Position numbers and translations under genes: made by a program. Shown here in pieces: positions 42,024-51,101 of a stretch of 64,000 nucleotides of DNA. The notes under the pieces were generated by a model that saw only the letters and a program-made list of their open reading frames with translations, did no database searches and had not been told where the DNA came from. The DNA comes from Cohnella sp. SGD-V74 (GTDB lineage Bacteria; Bacillota; Bacilli; Paenibacillales; Paenibacillaceae). The stretch is taken from NCBI RefSeq assembly GCF_003001675.1, contig NZ_PVYW01000004.1, forward strand, positions 124,001 through 188,000, given 5' to 3'. The number at the start of each line of letters is the position of its first letter. Within the stretch, counting starts at the first letter, position 1.

Positions 42024-43778
42024 ATGATCAGATTCAGGAGTCGTCTCGTATCGAAGCTATCGGCGTTTATTCTGGCAATATTGATTCTCTTGTCCGGTTC
42101 GCTCGTCTACATGCAAATCGCGAACACGAAGAAGGCGAGCGAAGAGGCGATCGGCAACTTCAGCATTCATACCGCGGAGGCTTATGCGGGGCAGTTCGAC
42201 CTGGGAGCTTACGAAAGCTTCCTGCAGGACGTTCAAGAAAGCGACCTATATTGGAGCATACGCGAAGAAATGAACCGGTACCGCGCGCAGATCGGAGCCA
42301 TGTACGTGTACACGGTGCAAATAGACGAGAACAAGCAGCCGCTGCTGCTGATCGACGGCCAGCCGAGAGATTCGGACGCGGCTTCCCCGATCGGGGAAGT
42401 GACGGATATGCCGGAGCAAGCGATCGAAGCGATCATCAGCGGCCGTTCGGCCAAGTCGGGCATTATTCGCAACCCGGAATACGGCAACTACATCTCTTCC
42501 TACGCGCCTCTTCGCAACGGGAACGGAGAGATCATCGGCGCGATCGGAATCGATACGGACGTCAGCGTATCGGAGACGATCTACAAGGATGTCATCGGGA
42601 AGAGCACGGGGCTGTTCGTGCTGATGGGCGTCTTGACGATCGCCTTCTTCGGCTTGATCGTGCTGTTCCTCTCCCGCGCGCTGCGCCCTCTCGGTACGAT
42701 CGTTCGCGGCGCCGAAGCGATGGCCCGGGGAGATCTCGCGGAAGCGAAATCGCATCTGGGAGCAGGTCGCTCAAGCTCGAACGACGAGATCGGCCAGGCT
42801 TATTCCGCCATGATGAAGATGATCGAGAGGCTCGGGGTTACGCTCGGGGAAGTCATGAAGGATATCGCGCTCACGGCCCGGGATCTCGTGCATTCGACCG
42901 AGCGGTTCGGCTCCGAGGCGGAGCGGATGGTCGCGCTGAACGTCGAGCTGGAGCAAGCGGCGGCGCAGCTGGCGGAGGGGGCGAGCAACCAGCGTATCGG
43001 CGCGGAGCAGAGCGCCAGGTCGATGGAGGACATTACGGCCGCCATCCAGAGGGCTTCCGACGCGTCGGGCAGCGTGACCGGAGCGTCTGGCGAAGCTTTG
43101 GATTCCGCGGAAGAGGGCGCCGGTTCCATCCGCAGCTTGAAGGAGCAAGTGCTGGCCATGGCCGACGTAGCCATGCAGACGTCCCAATCGGTTCAGGTTC
43201 TCAATTCGCATATGAGCGAGATCGAGCCCGTGCTGAGATCGATTACGGACATCGCCGACCAGACGAAGCTTCTCGCGCTTAATGCTTCCATCGAAGCCGC
43301 GCGCGCGGGCGAGCACGGAGCGGGATTCGCGGTCGTGGCCGGAGAGGTGCGCAAGCTGGCGGAGGCTTCGGCCGTATCCGTCGGGCGGATCACTTCCCTG
43401 CTCTACCAGATCAAGCAGGAGTCCGGGCAGATCGGCGAGAGAATGCAGCTCGGCAACGAAGGGATGAGATTGGGCTCCGAGCTGTCCGATCGGGCGGAGA
43501 CGCTGTTCGGCCGCACGATGGAACAGTTCGGACATGTGAACGGGCAAATCCAGGAAGTATCCGCGGTTATCGAGGAAGTGCTGGCCAGCTCCGAGGAAGT
43601 CGCCGCGTCGGTGGAGCAGATTTCGCACATTTCCGCGAGAACGGCGGAAAGCACGGAGTCGATCGAGCGAATGTCCGCCCACCAGTTGGAGGCGGCGAAG
43701 GTGATCGCCGATACGACCGAGATGCTGAAGGAGAGAAGCGCTCGCCTGGAAGCCGCGGTAGCCAAGTTCAAGCTGTAA
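42024..43778 (+). CDS. methyl-accepting chemotaxis protein
   Basis: A 584-residue receptor: helix 1 near residues 12-32, extracytoplasmic sensor of about 160 residues, helix 2 near 193-215, HAMP, then a long cytoplasmic signalling helix with the CheA/CheW hairpin tip ([38 protein letters not shown]). ATG at 42024 is favoured by AGAGAGG 10 nt upstream; the ATG at 42015 would sit only one base from it. Confidence 0.93.
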   Translation: MIRFRSRLVSKLSAFILAILILLSGSLVYMQIANTKKASEEAIGNFSIHTAEAYAGQFDLGAYESFLQDVQESDLYWSIREEMNRYRAQIGAMYVYTVQIDENKQPLLLIDGQPRDSDAASPIGEVTDMPEQAIEAIISGRSAKSGIIRNPEYGNYISSYAPLRNGNGEIIGAIGIDTDVSVSETIYKDVIGKSTGLFVLMGVLTIAFFGLIVLFLSRALRPLGTIVRGAEAMARGDLAEAKSHLGAGRSSSNDEIGQAYSAMMKMIERLGVTLGEVMKDIALTARDLVHSTERFGSEAERMVALNVELEQAAAQLAEGASNQRIGAEQSARSMEDITAAIQRASDASGSVTGASGEALDSAEEGAGSIRSLKEQVLAMADVAMQTSQSVQVLNSHMSEIEPVLRSITDIADQTKLLALNASIEAARAGEHGAGFAVVAGEVRKLAEASAVSVGRITSLLYQIKQESGQIGERMQLGNEGMRLGSELSDRAETLFGRTMEQFGHVNGQIQEVSAVIEEVLASSEEVAASVEQISHISARTAESTESIERMSAHQLEAAKVIADTTEMLKERSARLEAAVAKFKL

Positions 43779-43812
43779 CGATCCGCGTTATCCATCTTCA
43801 TCTATCTTTTAC

Positions 43813-43833
43813 TTCCGTTTAAGTTCCGTTTAA
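43813..43833 (+). promoter_or_regulatory. 11-bp direct repeats in the htrA promoter
   Basis: TTCCGTTTAA occurs at 43813 and 43824 with an exact 11-bp period, just upstream of a CATGAT -10 candidate (43845-43850). Such spacing is typical of OmpR/CssR-type response-regulator sites; in B. subtilis htrA is controlled by CssRS. Confidence 0.55.
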
Positions 43834-43883
43834 GCTCCATCCTCCATGATAGAAGCATAAAGGCAACGGGAGGATGGTAGAAG

Positions 43884-44909
43884 ATGAACGAACGCAACTT
43901 GACGGATACGCAGACAACGAACGACGGGCGCGAGCCGATGACGGTATATCAATCCCCGCTAATGGCATCCTATGAGAAAGAAATGGCCGGTTATCGGCCC
44001 CAGCCGTCCCCTGGGGACGTCGGCCCGAGCAAACGCAGGAACGGCACTTCTTTCGCGGCTTATTTGACTTCCTTCCTGGTCGGAGCGATGCTCGTCGGTG
44101 GATTCGGATATGCGGCGGACCGCGGCAATCTGTTCGGCGGGCAGGCGCCGGCGGCCGAAGCGTCCGGCAGCGCTTCGGAGGCCGCAGCGGGAATCACGGC
44201 GGCATCGGTGAAGGCCAAAGGCGATATCGCAACCGTATTCGAGACGGCCAGCCCGGCGGTGGTCAAGATCGAGAATTACGCGGTTCCGACGTATTCCATG
44301 AGAAGTCCCTTCGGAGGCAGGGGAGGCGGCCAGCAGAGACAAGCAAGCGAGCCGGTATTGGCCGGATCGGGAACGGGGTTCTTTTTCTCGACGGACGGCT
44401 ATATTCTGACCAACGAGCATGTCATTGCGGACGCGGACGAGCTTAAGGTGACGGTGGAAGGCTACGACGAGCCGCTGACGGCCAAGCTCGTAGGATCGAA
44501 TTACGAGCTCGACCTCGCCGTGCTGAAGGTGGAGAGCCCGGACGGCCAAGCGTTCCCTGCCTTGGAGCTGGGCAATGTCGACCAGACGAGCATCGGGGAT
44601 TGGGTGATCGCCATCGGCAATCCGTACGGCCTCGATCACACGATGACGCTTGGCGTTCTCAGCGCCAAAGGACGAGAGATTACGATAGCCGACGAGCAAG
44701 GCGACCATACGTACCGGAATCTGCTGCAGACCGACGCCTCGATCAACTCGGGCAATTCGGGCGGACCGCTTCTGAACGAGCGGGGCGAGGTTGTCGGGAT
44801 GAACACAGCGGTTAACTCCGAAGCGCAGGGCATCGGCTTCGCGATCCCGTCCTCAACGATCAAAGAGGCTCTGAACGAGTTGATGAACGTAAAACCTGCC
44901 GTATCCTAA
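43884..44909 (+). CDS. htrA: HtrA/DegP-type trypsin-like serine protease, apparently without PDZ domain
   Basis: A 341-residue protein: cytoplasmic N-terminus, one transmembrane anchor near 54-76, linker, trypsin-like domain with catalytic triad His179 (NEHV), Asp210 (ELDLAVLK) and Ser292 (GNSGGP). It degrades misfolded exported proteins at the outer face of the membrane. The chain stops right after the protease domain (KEALNELMN), where a PDZ domain normally begins, so it is shorter than standard HtrA (about 400-450 residues). Confidence 0.9.
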   Translation: MNERNLTDTQTTNDGREPMTVYQSPLMASYEKEMAGYRPQPSPGDVGPSKRRNGTSFAAYLTSFLVGAMLVGGFGYAADRGNLFGGQAPAAEASGSASEAAAGITAASVKAKGDIATVFETASPAVVKIENYAVPTYSMRSPFGGRGGGQQRQASEPVLAGSGTGFFFSTDGYILTNEHVIADADELKVTVEGYDEPLTAKLVGSNYELDLAVLKVESPDGQAFPALELGNVDQTSIGDWVIAIGNPYGLDHTMTLGVLSAKGREITIADEQGDHTYRNLLQTDASINSGNSGGPLLNERGEVVGMNTAVNSEAQGIGFAIPSSTIKEALNELMNVKPAVS

Positions 44910-44933
44910 GTCCGAGTGAATTCATAAATAAGG

Positions 44934-44988
44934 ACGGGGCTGTTCCCTCCAGCGGTGTCGAGAGACCGCATAAGGGGGACAGCCCCGT
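44934..44988. terminator. bidirectional terminator between htrA and the reductase-hydrolase gene
   Basis: ACGGGGCTGT pairs with ACAGCCCCGT; a second inner stem (GCGGT with ACCGC) lies in the loop. Confidence 0.7.
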
Positions 44989-44999
44989 TCGCGCGTTTC

Positions 45000-46820
45000 C
45001 TATAACCTTTCGAGAATCCAATCCGCCGCAATCCCGGGATGGGAGATCGGGAACTGGTGGGCATAAGGCAAACGCGTCACGTCCAAATGGGAGTAAGCCT
45101 CGGGCACGTCGGGCCGGACATCGGCCTGCCCCCAGGCGATAAACACTTGGTCGGGGCTCCAACTGCCCGGATCGAATCGGAAGACATCCGGCCGAGAGAG
45201 CAGGGACATGACCTCTGCTGTCGTCGTTCTCGTGCGCGGGGACTTCATTTCTTCCAGGATGAACGAAGGGTACGCCTCCGGAATTTCCCCGGCTTCGCGG
45301 AAGCTCTTGGAACGAATCAGCCGCTTCCTGATCGAGTTTTCGCTCAGCGTACGCGCGGAAGTCTTGGTCGCGAACGGATGACGATAGGTCTGGCTTACGG
45401 GCTCCAGCACGGGCTGGAGCAGGACGGCACCCGCAATGCGCTCCGGGACGGCCTCCAGCATTCTCGCGGCAAGGTATCCTCCGAACGAATGGCCCACGAT
45501 CCGAACCGGCGAATCGAAGCTGCGGATCAAGGCGACGATCGCTTGTTCGAATCCTTCCATGCCGACGCCCCGATGGTGGTAGGGGGAGCGGCCGAACCCC
45601 GGAAGATCCGCCAGACAGACGGGATGGCCGGACTCGGCCAGACGCTGCGCCATTGGAAGCAGATTGTAGGAAGCGCTGAAAGCGCCATGAAGAATGACGA
45701 TCGGAGTTCCGCGCCCTTCGCTCTCTATCGTGGCCAATCCGGCCCGCGCATGCTGCCGGAATGGCGGCGGCAAACGCAGCGTTCCGTGGTTCAGCCGGTA
45801 ATCCAGATCCGCCACGACAAGGGGCAGCGTTGGGGAGGACACCGACAGGTTCAAGCCGTGCTTGGCTTCTACGGCGAGCTTGGAAGCGGTTGGGAACTCG
45901 GTGCGAACGATAAAATCCATAGACTCCTTAGGCAGGCCGAGCAGCTTGCCCGCCCCGAGATTAAGCAGGCCTTTGACAAGCCCATAGGGCGCGCTGCCCT
46001 TGGGAGCGCGAACGCGCACTTCCCGGGCGATCGTGCCGATAAGCTCTTTCATGCCGGGACTTTCCTTCTTGTTATCCAGTAGAAAATAAGTGTCGTTAAC
46101 GGGCCGATCCTCCTCCGCCAAGGCGGCAATGAACGCCGCAACGTGATCGACGTGCACGAGAGGAAGCCAATAATCGTCTCCGCCGGGGACAAGACCCATC
46201 ATATTTCTGCGCACGGCGTTCACTAGAAGACCGAAGCCTCCGGTCTGTTCGGTAATCCCGCTGCGGGAATCGCCGATGACGACGCTCGGGTTGACGACCG
46301 ACAGAGGAATTCCGGATTGCTTCATCGTCCGGCGCAGGAAGAGATCGGACTCGAATTTCATTTTCTCGTACGGGGGCGCTTTGTGACCATGATCTGCCTG
46401 CGGGCTGACGCCGTCGTTCTGCTCCGAATAAGGAGATTTGAACCCGACAACGTGGATAAAATGCTGCAAACGAGGCGAGCGTCGCGCCAGGTCCGCCATC
46501 TCGCGGGCGGAGTTCAGGAACACTTGCCGCGCTTCGTCCGCGGACAGCAGAATATCCATCGGCCCCCCGGCATGGATCATCGCCTCGACGTCCGTCAATA
46601 GCCGCAAATCGGCGGAGCCGATTCCAAGAGAAGGCTGCGTCAGATCGCCCTGTATAGGAACGAGGGAAGAGAAATCCCGCCATCCCATTTCTTTTAACGT
46701 TTCCCTCAGCTTCTCCTCTGATCGGACCAGCACATAGAGCCGATGTCCTCCGCTCGCCAACGCCGTCAATACATGTCGTCCGATAAAGCCGCTTCCGCCT
46801 GTTACGAATATGGAACTCAC
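45000..46820 (-). CDS. fusion of NAD(P)-dependent short-chain reductase and alpha/beta hydrolase
   Basis: A 606-residue two-domain protein. Residues 1-340 are an extended short-chain dehydrogenase/thioester-reductase-like domain (nucleotide motif FVTGGSGFIGRH). Residues about 355-606 are an alpha/beta hydrolase (ILHGAF oxyanion region, nucleophile elbow GHSFGG, late His near SHPG). It starts with GTG at 46820 behind AGGAGG. Substrates are unknown; a lipid or polyketide-type role is possible. It lies just downstream of a TetR gene and has a matching operator. Confidence 0.82.
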   Translation of the reverse strand: MSSIFVTGGSGFIGRHVLTALASGGHRLYVLVRSEEKLRETLKEMGWRDFSSLVPIQGDLTQPSLGIGSADLRLLTDVEAMIHAGGPMDILLSADEARQVFLNSAREMADLARRSPRLQHFIHVVGFKSPYSEQNDGVSPQADHGHKAPPYEKMKFESDLFLRRTMKQSGIPLSVVNPSVVIGDSRSGITEQTGGFGLLVNAVRRNMMGLVPGGDDYWLPLVHVDHVAAFIAALAEEDRPVNDTYFLLDNKKESPGMKELIGTIAREVRVRAPKGSAPYGLVKGLLNLGAGKLLGLPKESMDFIVRTEFPTASKLAVEAKHGLNLSVSSPTLPLVVADLDYRLNHGTLRLPPPFRQHARAGLATIESEGRGTPIVILHGAFSASYNLLPMAQRLAESGHPVCLADLPGFGRSPYHHRGVGMEGFEQAIVALIRSFDSPVRIVGHSFGGYLAARMLEAVPERIAGAVLLQPVLEPVSQTYRHPFATKTSARTLSENSIRKRLIRSKSFREAGEIPEAYPSFILEEMKSPRTRTTTAEVMSLLSRPDVFRFDPGSWSPDQVFIAWGQADVRPDVPEAYSHLDVTRLPYAHQFPISHPGIAADWILERL

Positions 46821-46841
46821 TTAGGGGTTCCTCCTTTATTT

Positions 46842-46862
46842 TATAGTACTGATTAGTGCTAA
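46842..46862. promoter_or_regulatory. TetR operator upstream of the reductase-hydrolase gene
   Basis: TATAGTACTGATTAGTGCTAA shares the TAGTACT and CTAA half-sites with the palindrome in the TetR promoter at 47467-47486. Confidence 0.55.
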
Positions 46863-46877
46863 TTCGGTGTAAAAAAA

Positions 46878-47465
46878 TTACTTCAGCAGGTTCGCTAAAG
46901 TATGAAGCGTATCGGACAAGAGGGTGGAATCTTGCCGGGTATGCTGCAGGAATAAGGCGCCTTCGATCGCGGATACGATCAACGCGGCCGTCTGGGGGAC
47001 GGGCAGGCGCGAATTGAACTCTTCTCTGGAGACGCCTTCCCGGAGCAGATGCTCAACCGCGCCGATCTGCTTCCGGAAGAACCGGCCGATCTCCTCTCTG
47101 ACCCATTCCTGCTCGCGCGAAGTTTGCACGTACAGCGTCAGGAAAGGACATCCGCCAAGGCTATCCGGCTGATTGTCCGTAAGCAGCGCGGCGAACCGCT
47201 CGATTCTCTCCGTTGCGGACAGCTGCGTTTGACCGACGGTCTCGCCGATAAGCCGGTCGTAATGGGCGACAATTCCTTCGACGATAGCGGAGAGAAGCTC
47301 CTCCTTGCTCTTGAAATGATAATAAATATTCGTTTTGGACACCTTGCTCGCCGCTACGATCTCGTCCATGCTGGTGATTTGATAACCTTTCTCCAGGAAG
47401 AGGGCGGTAGCGACGCGAATGACGACATCGCGATTGGAAGGTTTTTTTCTATTGGTTGCAGTCAT
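46878..47465 (-). CDS. TetR-family transcriptional repressor
   Basis: A 195-residue regulator with the TetR N-terminal helix-turn-helix (ATALFLEKGYQITSMDEIVAASKVSKTNIYYHF) and a variable ligand-binding C-terminal half. The start is ATG at 47465; no Shine-Dalgarno is visible and the expected transcription start falls on or next to that ATG. It probably represses itself and the adjacent fusion gene through the two similar operators. Confidence 0.88.
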   Translation of the reverse strand: MTATNRKKPSNRDVVIRVATALFLEKGYQITSMDEIVAASKVSKTNIYYHFKSKEELLSAIVEGIVAHYDRLIGETVGQTQLSATERIERFAALLTDNQPDSLGGCPFLTLYVQTSREQEWVREEIGRFFRKQIGAVEHLLREGVSREEFNSRLPVPQTAALIVSAIEGALFLQHTRQDSTLLSDTLHTLANLLK

Positions 47466-47466
47466 A

Positions 47467-47501
47467 TTAGAACTATATAGTACTAATTCCTCGGTTGTCA
47501 A
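47467..47501 (-). promoter_or_regulatory. TetR gene promoter with overlapping palindromic operator
   Basis: On the minus strand TTGACA (47501-47496) and TATAGT (47477-47472) are 18 bp apart. TTAGTACTATATAGTTCTAA (47486-47467) is a near-perfect 20-bp palindrome over the -10 box, as expected for an autorepressor. Confidence 0.7.
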
Positions 47502-47561
47502 ATGTAATCTGCCGATCGCTCAGGTTCGGTTCATTCGGTCGCTCTGTTCGTTACGCGGCTC

Positions 47562-47590
47562 TTGCCAGCGAAAGGCATTCCTGCTATGAT
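47562..47590 (+). promoter_or_regulatory. promoter of the MFS transporter gene
   Basis: TTGCCA and TATGAT are separated by 17 bp. Confidence 0.65.
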
Positions 47591-47629
47591 CGGAGCAATT
47601 TCGCGGACACGAAGGAGCAAGCACAACTT

Positions 47630-48838
47630 ATGGCCACTTTTTTTATCCTGATTATATATTTGGCATTCATCAGCCTGGGATTGCCGGATTCCCTGCTTGG
47701 ATCGGCATGGCCCGTCATGAGGACGGAACTGGGCGCGTCTATCGGCACCGCCGGGGCGATCTCGATGGTGATCGCGGGCTGCACGATCGTGTCCAGCTTG
47801 GCCAGCGGAGCCGTTATCCGGCGTTATGGCGTAGGACTGGTCACGCTTGCAAGCTGCATTTTGACAGCTGGGGCTTTGCTGGGATTCGCCTGGTCGCCTT
47901 CGTTGATATGGCTGATCGTATTCGCGATTCCGCTCGGTCTGGGCGCAGGCTCCGTCGATGCGGGGCTGAACAACTACGTCGCCCTGCATTACAAGGCGCA
48001 TCATATGAGCTGGCTGCATTGCTTCTGGGGAGTGGGCGCCACGCTGAGTCCGATGATCATGGCTTTCTATATATCCGGCGAGGCCTTGTGGAGACAAGGC
48101 TATCTCACGGTTGCCGCCGTTCAGGGCGTGCTGGTGCTGATTCTGTTATTCTCCCTTCCTCTATGGGATAAGGTCGCCCGCAGAAGCAGCGCGAACCGCC
48201 CGGACGACCGTCGCGAATCCGAGGCGCAAGCGTCGGAGTCCGCCGAATCCGGGCTTTCGAAGCCGTGGCAGATCAAGGGGGTTAAGATCTCCATGATCAC
48301 CTTCCTGTTCTATTGCGGTATAGAGGCCAGCGTGGGGTTATGGGGAAGCAGCTTCCTTGTCGGCATGAAAAAGCTGCCCGCATCGACGGCGGCGGAGTGG
48401 GTGTCGCTGTTTTTCGTCGGCATTACGGTCGGACGCATGATTACGGGGTTTATTACGTTCAGGATGAACAATCGCTCGCTCATCCGGTATGGGCAGCTCA
48501 CCGCCTTGTTCGGCACGGTGCTGCTCGCGCTGCCCTTGCCGTCGGGATTTTCGCTCGCGGGATTCATGATCATCGGCTTGGGATTGGCTCCGATCTTTCC
48601 TTGCCTGCTGCACGAGACGCCTGCGCGGTTCGGGAATAAGCACTCGCAATCGATCATGGGATACCAGATGGCCGCGGCTTACACGGGCAGCACCTTCGTG
48701 CCTCCTCTTCTGGGGGCGCTTGCGTCGTATTCCACGATCGGGATCTTGCCTTTCTTTCTCGTGATGTTTGCCGCGATTATGCTGCTCTGCACGGAGAGGC
48801 TGAACCGCTTCTTGAACAAGAGCTTGCGGGCAGTCTGA
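47630..48838 (+). CDS. major facilitator superfamily transporter
   Basis: A 402-residue membrane protein with 12 predicted helices and typical MFS loops (ASGAVIRRYG between helices 2 and 3). The LAFISLGLPDSLLGSAWP start and the LHCFWGVGATLSPMIM segment resemble FucP/YfkF-type sugar or drug transporters. The substrate cannot be told. ATG at 47630 follows GAAGGAG. Confidence 0.88.
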   Translation: MATFFILIIYLAFISLGLPDSLLGSAWPVMRTELGASIGTAGAISMVIAGCTIVSSLASGAVIRRYGVGLVTLASCILTAGALLGFAWSPSLIWLIVFAIPLGLGAGSVDAGLNNYVALHYKAHHMSWLHCFWGVGATLSPMIMAFYISGEALWRQGYLTVAAVQGVLVLILLFSLPLWDKVARRSSANRPDDRRESEAQASESAESGLSKPWQIKGVKISMITFLFYCGIEASVGLWGSSFLVGMKKLPASTAAEWVSLFFVGITVGRMITGFITFRMNNRSLIRYGQLTALFGTVLLALPLPSGFSLAGFMIIGLGLAPIFPCLLHETPARFGNKHSQSIMGYQMAAAYTGSTFVPPLLGALASYSTIGILPFFLVMFAAIMLLCTERLNRFLNKSLRAV

Positions 48839-48947
48839 GGGCTGCGCGGCGGGAAGTTGACGCACGAGGATTAACCGTGCTTAAATGGGAGCAAGGCAGG
48901 GAGTCCCGCGGGACGGCCCGGTCAATCTATCGAACGGGAGCCCGACC

Positions 48948-50810
48948 GTGAACGGACCGATGATCGTTACTCTATCTGTACTGACTCTTGCTTCTGTCCT
49001 CTTCATATCCGGCAAAGTGCGTTCCGATCTGGTAGCGGTCGGAGCGCTTATTCTGTTAATGCTGTGCGACATCTTGACGCCCGGGGAGGCGCTGTCCGGA
49101 TTTTCCAACTCCGTCGTCATTATGATGGTCGGCTTGTTCGTCGTCGGCGGGGGGATCTTCCAGACCGGACTGGCGAAAATGGTCAGCAGCAAAATGCTCC
49201 AACTGGCCGGCACGAACGAAACCCGGCTGCTCGTCATGATCATGGTCGTCACCTCGGCGATCGGCGCGTTCGTCAGCAACACGGGGACGATCGCCGTCAT
49301 GATGCCGATTGTCGTCAGCCTGGCGATGAGCGCGGGGACGAATCCGGGGAGGCTGCTGATGCCGCTCGCTTTCGCCAGCAGCCTTAGCGGCATGCTGACG
49401 CTGATCGGAACGCCTCCCAACCTGGTCATCCAGGAGACGCTTCAAGCGGCGGGATATACGGCCGTCTCGTTTTTCACCTTTACGCCGATCGGCCTTGTCT
49501 GCATCGTCGTAGGCGTCGTCGCGCTGCTCTTCCTTCGCAGGTTCCTGCCGAAGAACGACCGGGATGCGGACGACGGCCGCCGGGGCCGCTCGCTGCAAGA
49601 CCTTGCCCGGCAATATCAGCTTAGGCAGAACCTGTACCGCGTTCAGGTCGGAGCCGGTTCGCCGGTGTGCGGCAAGCGGCTGCACGAGCTTGATATCTCC
49701 GCCAAGCACGGCCTGAACATTATCGAGATCCGGCGCAAAATTTCGGCCAAAAACCAGTTTTTCAAGACGATCAACCAGGAAATTGCCGCTTCTCATACGA
49801 TCATCGAAGAAGAAGATATTTTGTACGTGCACGGTCCTTTCGAGAGCGTACAGGCGTTTGCGCTGGACAATGGCCTGAAGATGATGGACCGCCGCGTCCC
49901 CGAGAACAAGCAGGCGCCCGGTTCCGAGCAGTACGCCACGGAAGACGTCGGCATCGCCGAGGTGATGCTCACGCCGACCTCGCGGCTTATTAACCGGCTG
50001 ATCAAGGAATCCGGCTTCCGCGAGAAATACCGCGTGAACATTCTCGGCATCCAGCGCAAGGATCAATACCTTCTGCACAACCTGAAGGAAGAGAAGATGC
50101 GCTTCGGCGACGCGATGCTCGTGCAGGGCACGTGGCGGGACATCGCCCGGCTCGCCACCGAGCCGGACGTCGTGGTCGTCGGCCAGCCGATCGAGGAAGC
50201 GCGCAAGGTGACGATGGACAACAAGGCGCCGATCGCCGCCGGCATTATGGGGCTGATGGTGCTGCTGCTCATCTCCGAGCTGATTCCGGCCGTGGCGTCG
50301 GTCATGATCGCGGCTGTGCTGATGGTCGCGTTCCGCTGCGTGCGCAGCATGGAGGACGCCTACAAGACGATCAACTGGGAGAGCGTCGTGCTGATCGGCG
50401 GCATGATCCCGATGTCGATCGCGATCGAGAAGACGGGGGCGGCGGCGCTGCTGTCCGACGGAATGGTCGGCTTGCTGGGCGGCTATGGACCGCTTCTCCT
50501 GCTGGCGGGCGTCTACTTCACGACGTCGCTGCTGACGATGTTCATCAGCAACACGGCCTGCGCGATCCTGCTTGCGCCCATCGCGCTCGCGGCCGCTCTG
50601 CAGCTGGGCGTCAGCCCGTATCCGTTCCTGTTCGCCGTATCGGTCGGAGCGAGCATGTGCTTCGCCTCGCCGTTCTCCACGCCGCCGAACGCGCTCGTCA
50701 TGTCGGCCGGCCGCTACCGGTTCTCGCACTATATCAAGGTCGGTCTGCCGCTCCAGATTATTATGGGGGTCGTCATGGTCGCGGTGCTTCCGCTGTTTTT
50801 CCCTTTTTGA
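48948..50810 (+). CDS. SLC13-type anion permease with two RCK_C (TrkA-C) domains
   Basis: A 620-residue membrane protein. The N-terminal half has CitT/ArsB-like helices with the SNTGTIAVMMPI and GTPPNLVI motifs; two RCK_C/TrkA-C regulatory domains (about 225-390, LYRVQVGAGSPVCGKRLHEL and YRVNILGIQRKDQYL) are inserted in the middle; the C-terminal half has NTACAILLAPIALA. Such proteins move dicarboxylates, sulfate or related anions with Na+. GTG at 48948 has ACGGGAG 7 nt upstream. A weak promoter (TTGACG, TTAAAT) lies at 48857-48886. Confidence 0.87.
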   Translation: MNGPMIVTLSVLTLASVLFISGKVRSDLVAVGALILLMLCDILTPGEALSGFSNSVVIMMVGLFVVGGGIFQTGLAKMVSSKMLQLAGTNETRLLVMIMVVTSAIGAFVSNTGTIAVMMPIVVSLAMSAGTNPGRLLMPLAFASSLSGMLTLIGTPPNLVIQETLQAAGYTAVSFFTFTPIGLVCIVVGVVALLFLRRFLPKNDRDADDGRRGRSLQDLARQYQLRQNLYRVQVGAGSPVCGKRLHELDISAKHGLNIIEIRRKISAKNQFFKTINQEIAASHTIIEEEDILYVHGPFESVQAFALDNGLKMMDRRVPENKQAPGSEQYATEDVGIAEVMLTPTSRLINRLIKESGFREKYRVNILGIQRKDQYLLHNLKEEKMRFGDAMLVQGTWRDIARLATEPDVVVVGQPIEEARKVTMDNKAPIAAGIMGLMVLLLISELIPAVASVMIAAVLMVAFRCVRSMEDAYKTINWESVVLIGGMIPMSIAIEKTGAAALLSDGMVGLLGGYGPLLLLAGVYFTTSLLTMFISNTACAILLAPIALAAALQLGVSPYPFLFAVSVGASMCFASPFSTPPNALVMSAGRYRFSHYIKVGLPLQIIMGVVMVAVLPLFFPF

Positions 50811-50820
50811 CGGCCGGTTG

Positions 50821-50852
50821 TTGACAGACGGCTGTGAAGACGTTAGTATAAT
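50821..50852 (+). promoter_or_regulatory. promoter of the T-box serC-serS operon
   Basis: TTGACA at 50821-50826; possible -10 boxes TAGTAT (17-bp spacing) or TATAAT at 50847-50852 (20-bp spacing). Confidence 0.65.
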
Positions 50853-50857
50853 CAACA

Positions 50858-51066
50858 ATCGAACATTCGGATCATGCCTGTGAAGAGCATCCAACTCGGA
50901 GGCGTTTTCGTCAAGAACGGCCCGGTCGCCCGCGCCGTATCCTAAGCTTACCGGCCCCGCCCGTTATCGCGGAACCAAGAGGATCGGAACGCGCCGCGTT
51001 CCGGTCAAGTTGGGTGGCACCGCGAGCAGACGCTCCTCGTCCCAATTCGGACGAGGGGCGTCTTTT
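50858..51066 (+). promoter_or_regulatory. T-box leader (predicted seryl-tRNA-responsive)
   Basis: GGGTGGCACCGCG at 51012-51024 is the T-box sequence that binds the NCCA end of uncharged tRNA. It is followed by a strong terminator (AGACGCTCCTCGTCC with GGACGAGGGGCGTCT, 51028-51063, then T4). The preceding 150 nt would hold stem I; I could not fix the specifier codon. The genes downstream, serC and serS, make serine the expected amino acid. Confidence 0.88.
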
Positions 51067-51101
51067 GTCGTATCCATCCAACTAAGGGAAGGTTGAGGAG
51101 C

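Noticed and set aside
41906..43282. Plus-strand frame of 458 codons overlapping the chemotaxis receptor
   Set aside because: Out of frame with the receptor, which has all the expected domains; the alternative product is Arg/Gly-rich and featureless.
49056..50894. Long open minus-strand frame (612 codons) opposite the SLC13-type permease
   Set aside because: Extremely rich in Asp, His and Arg and without domains; a shadow of a GC-rich membrane protein gene.
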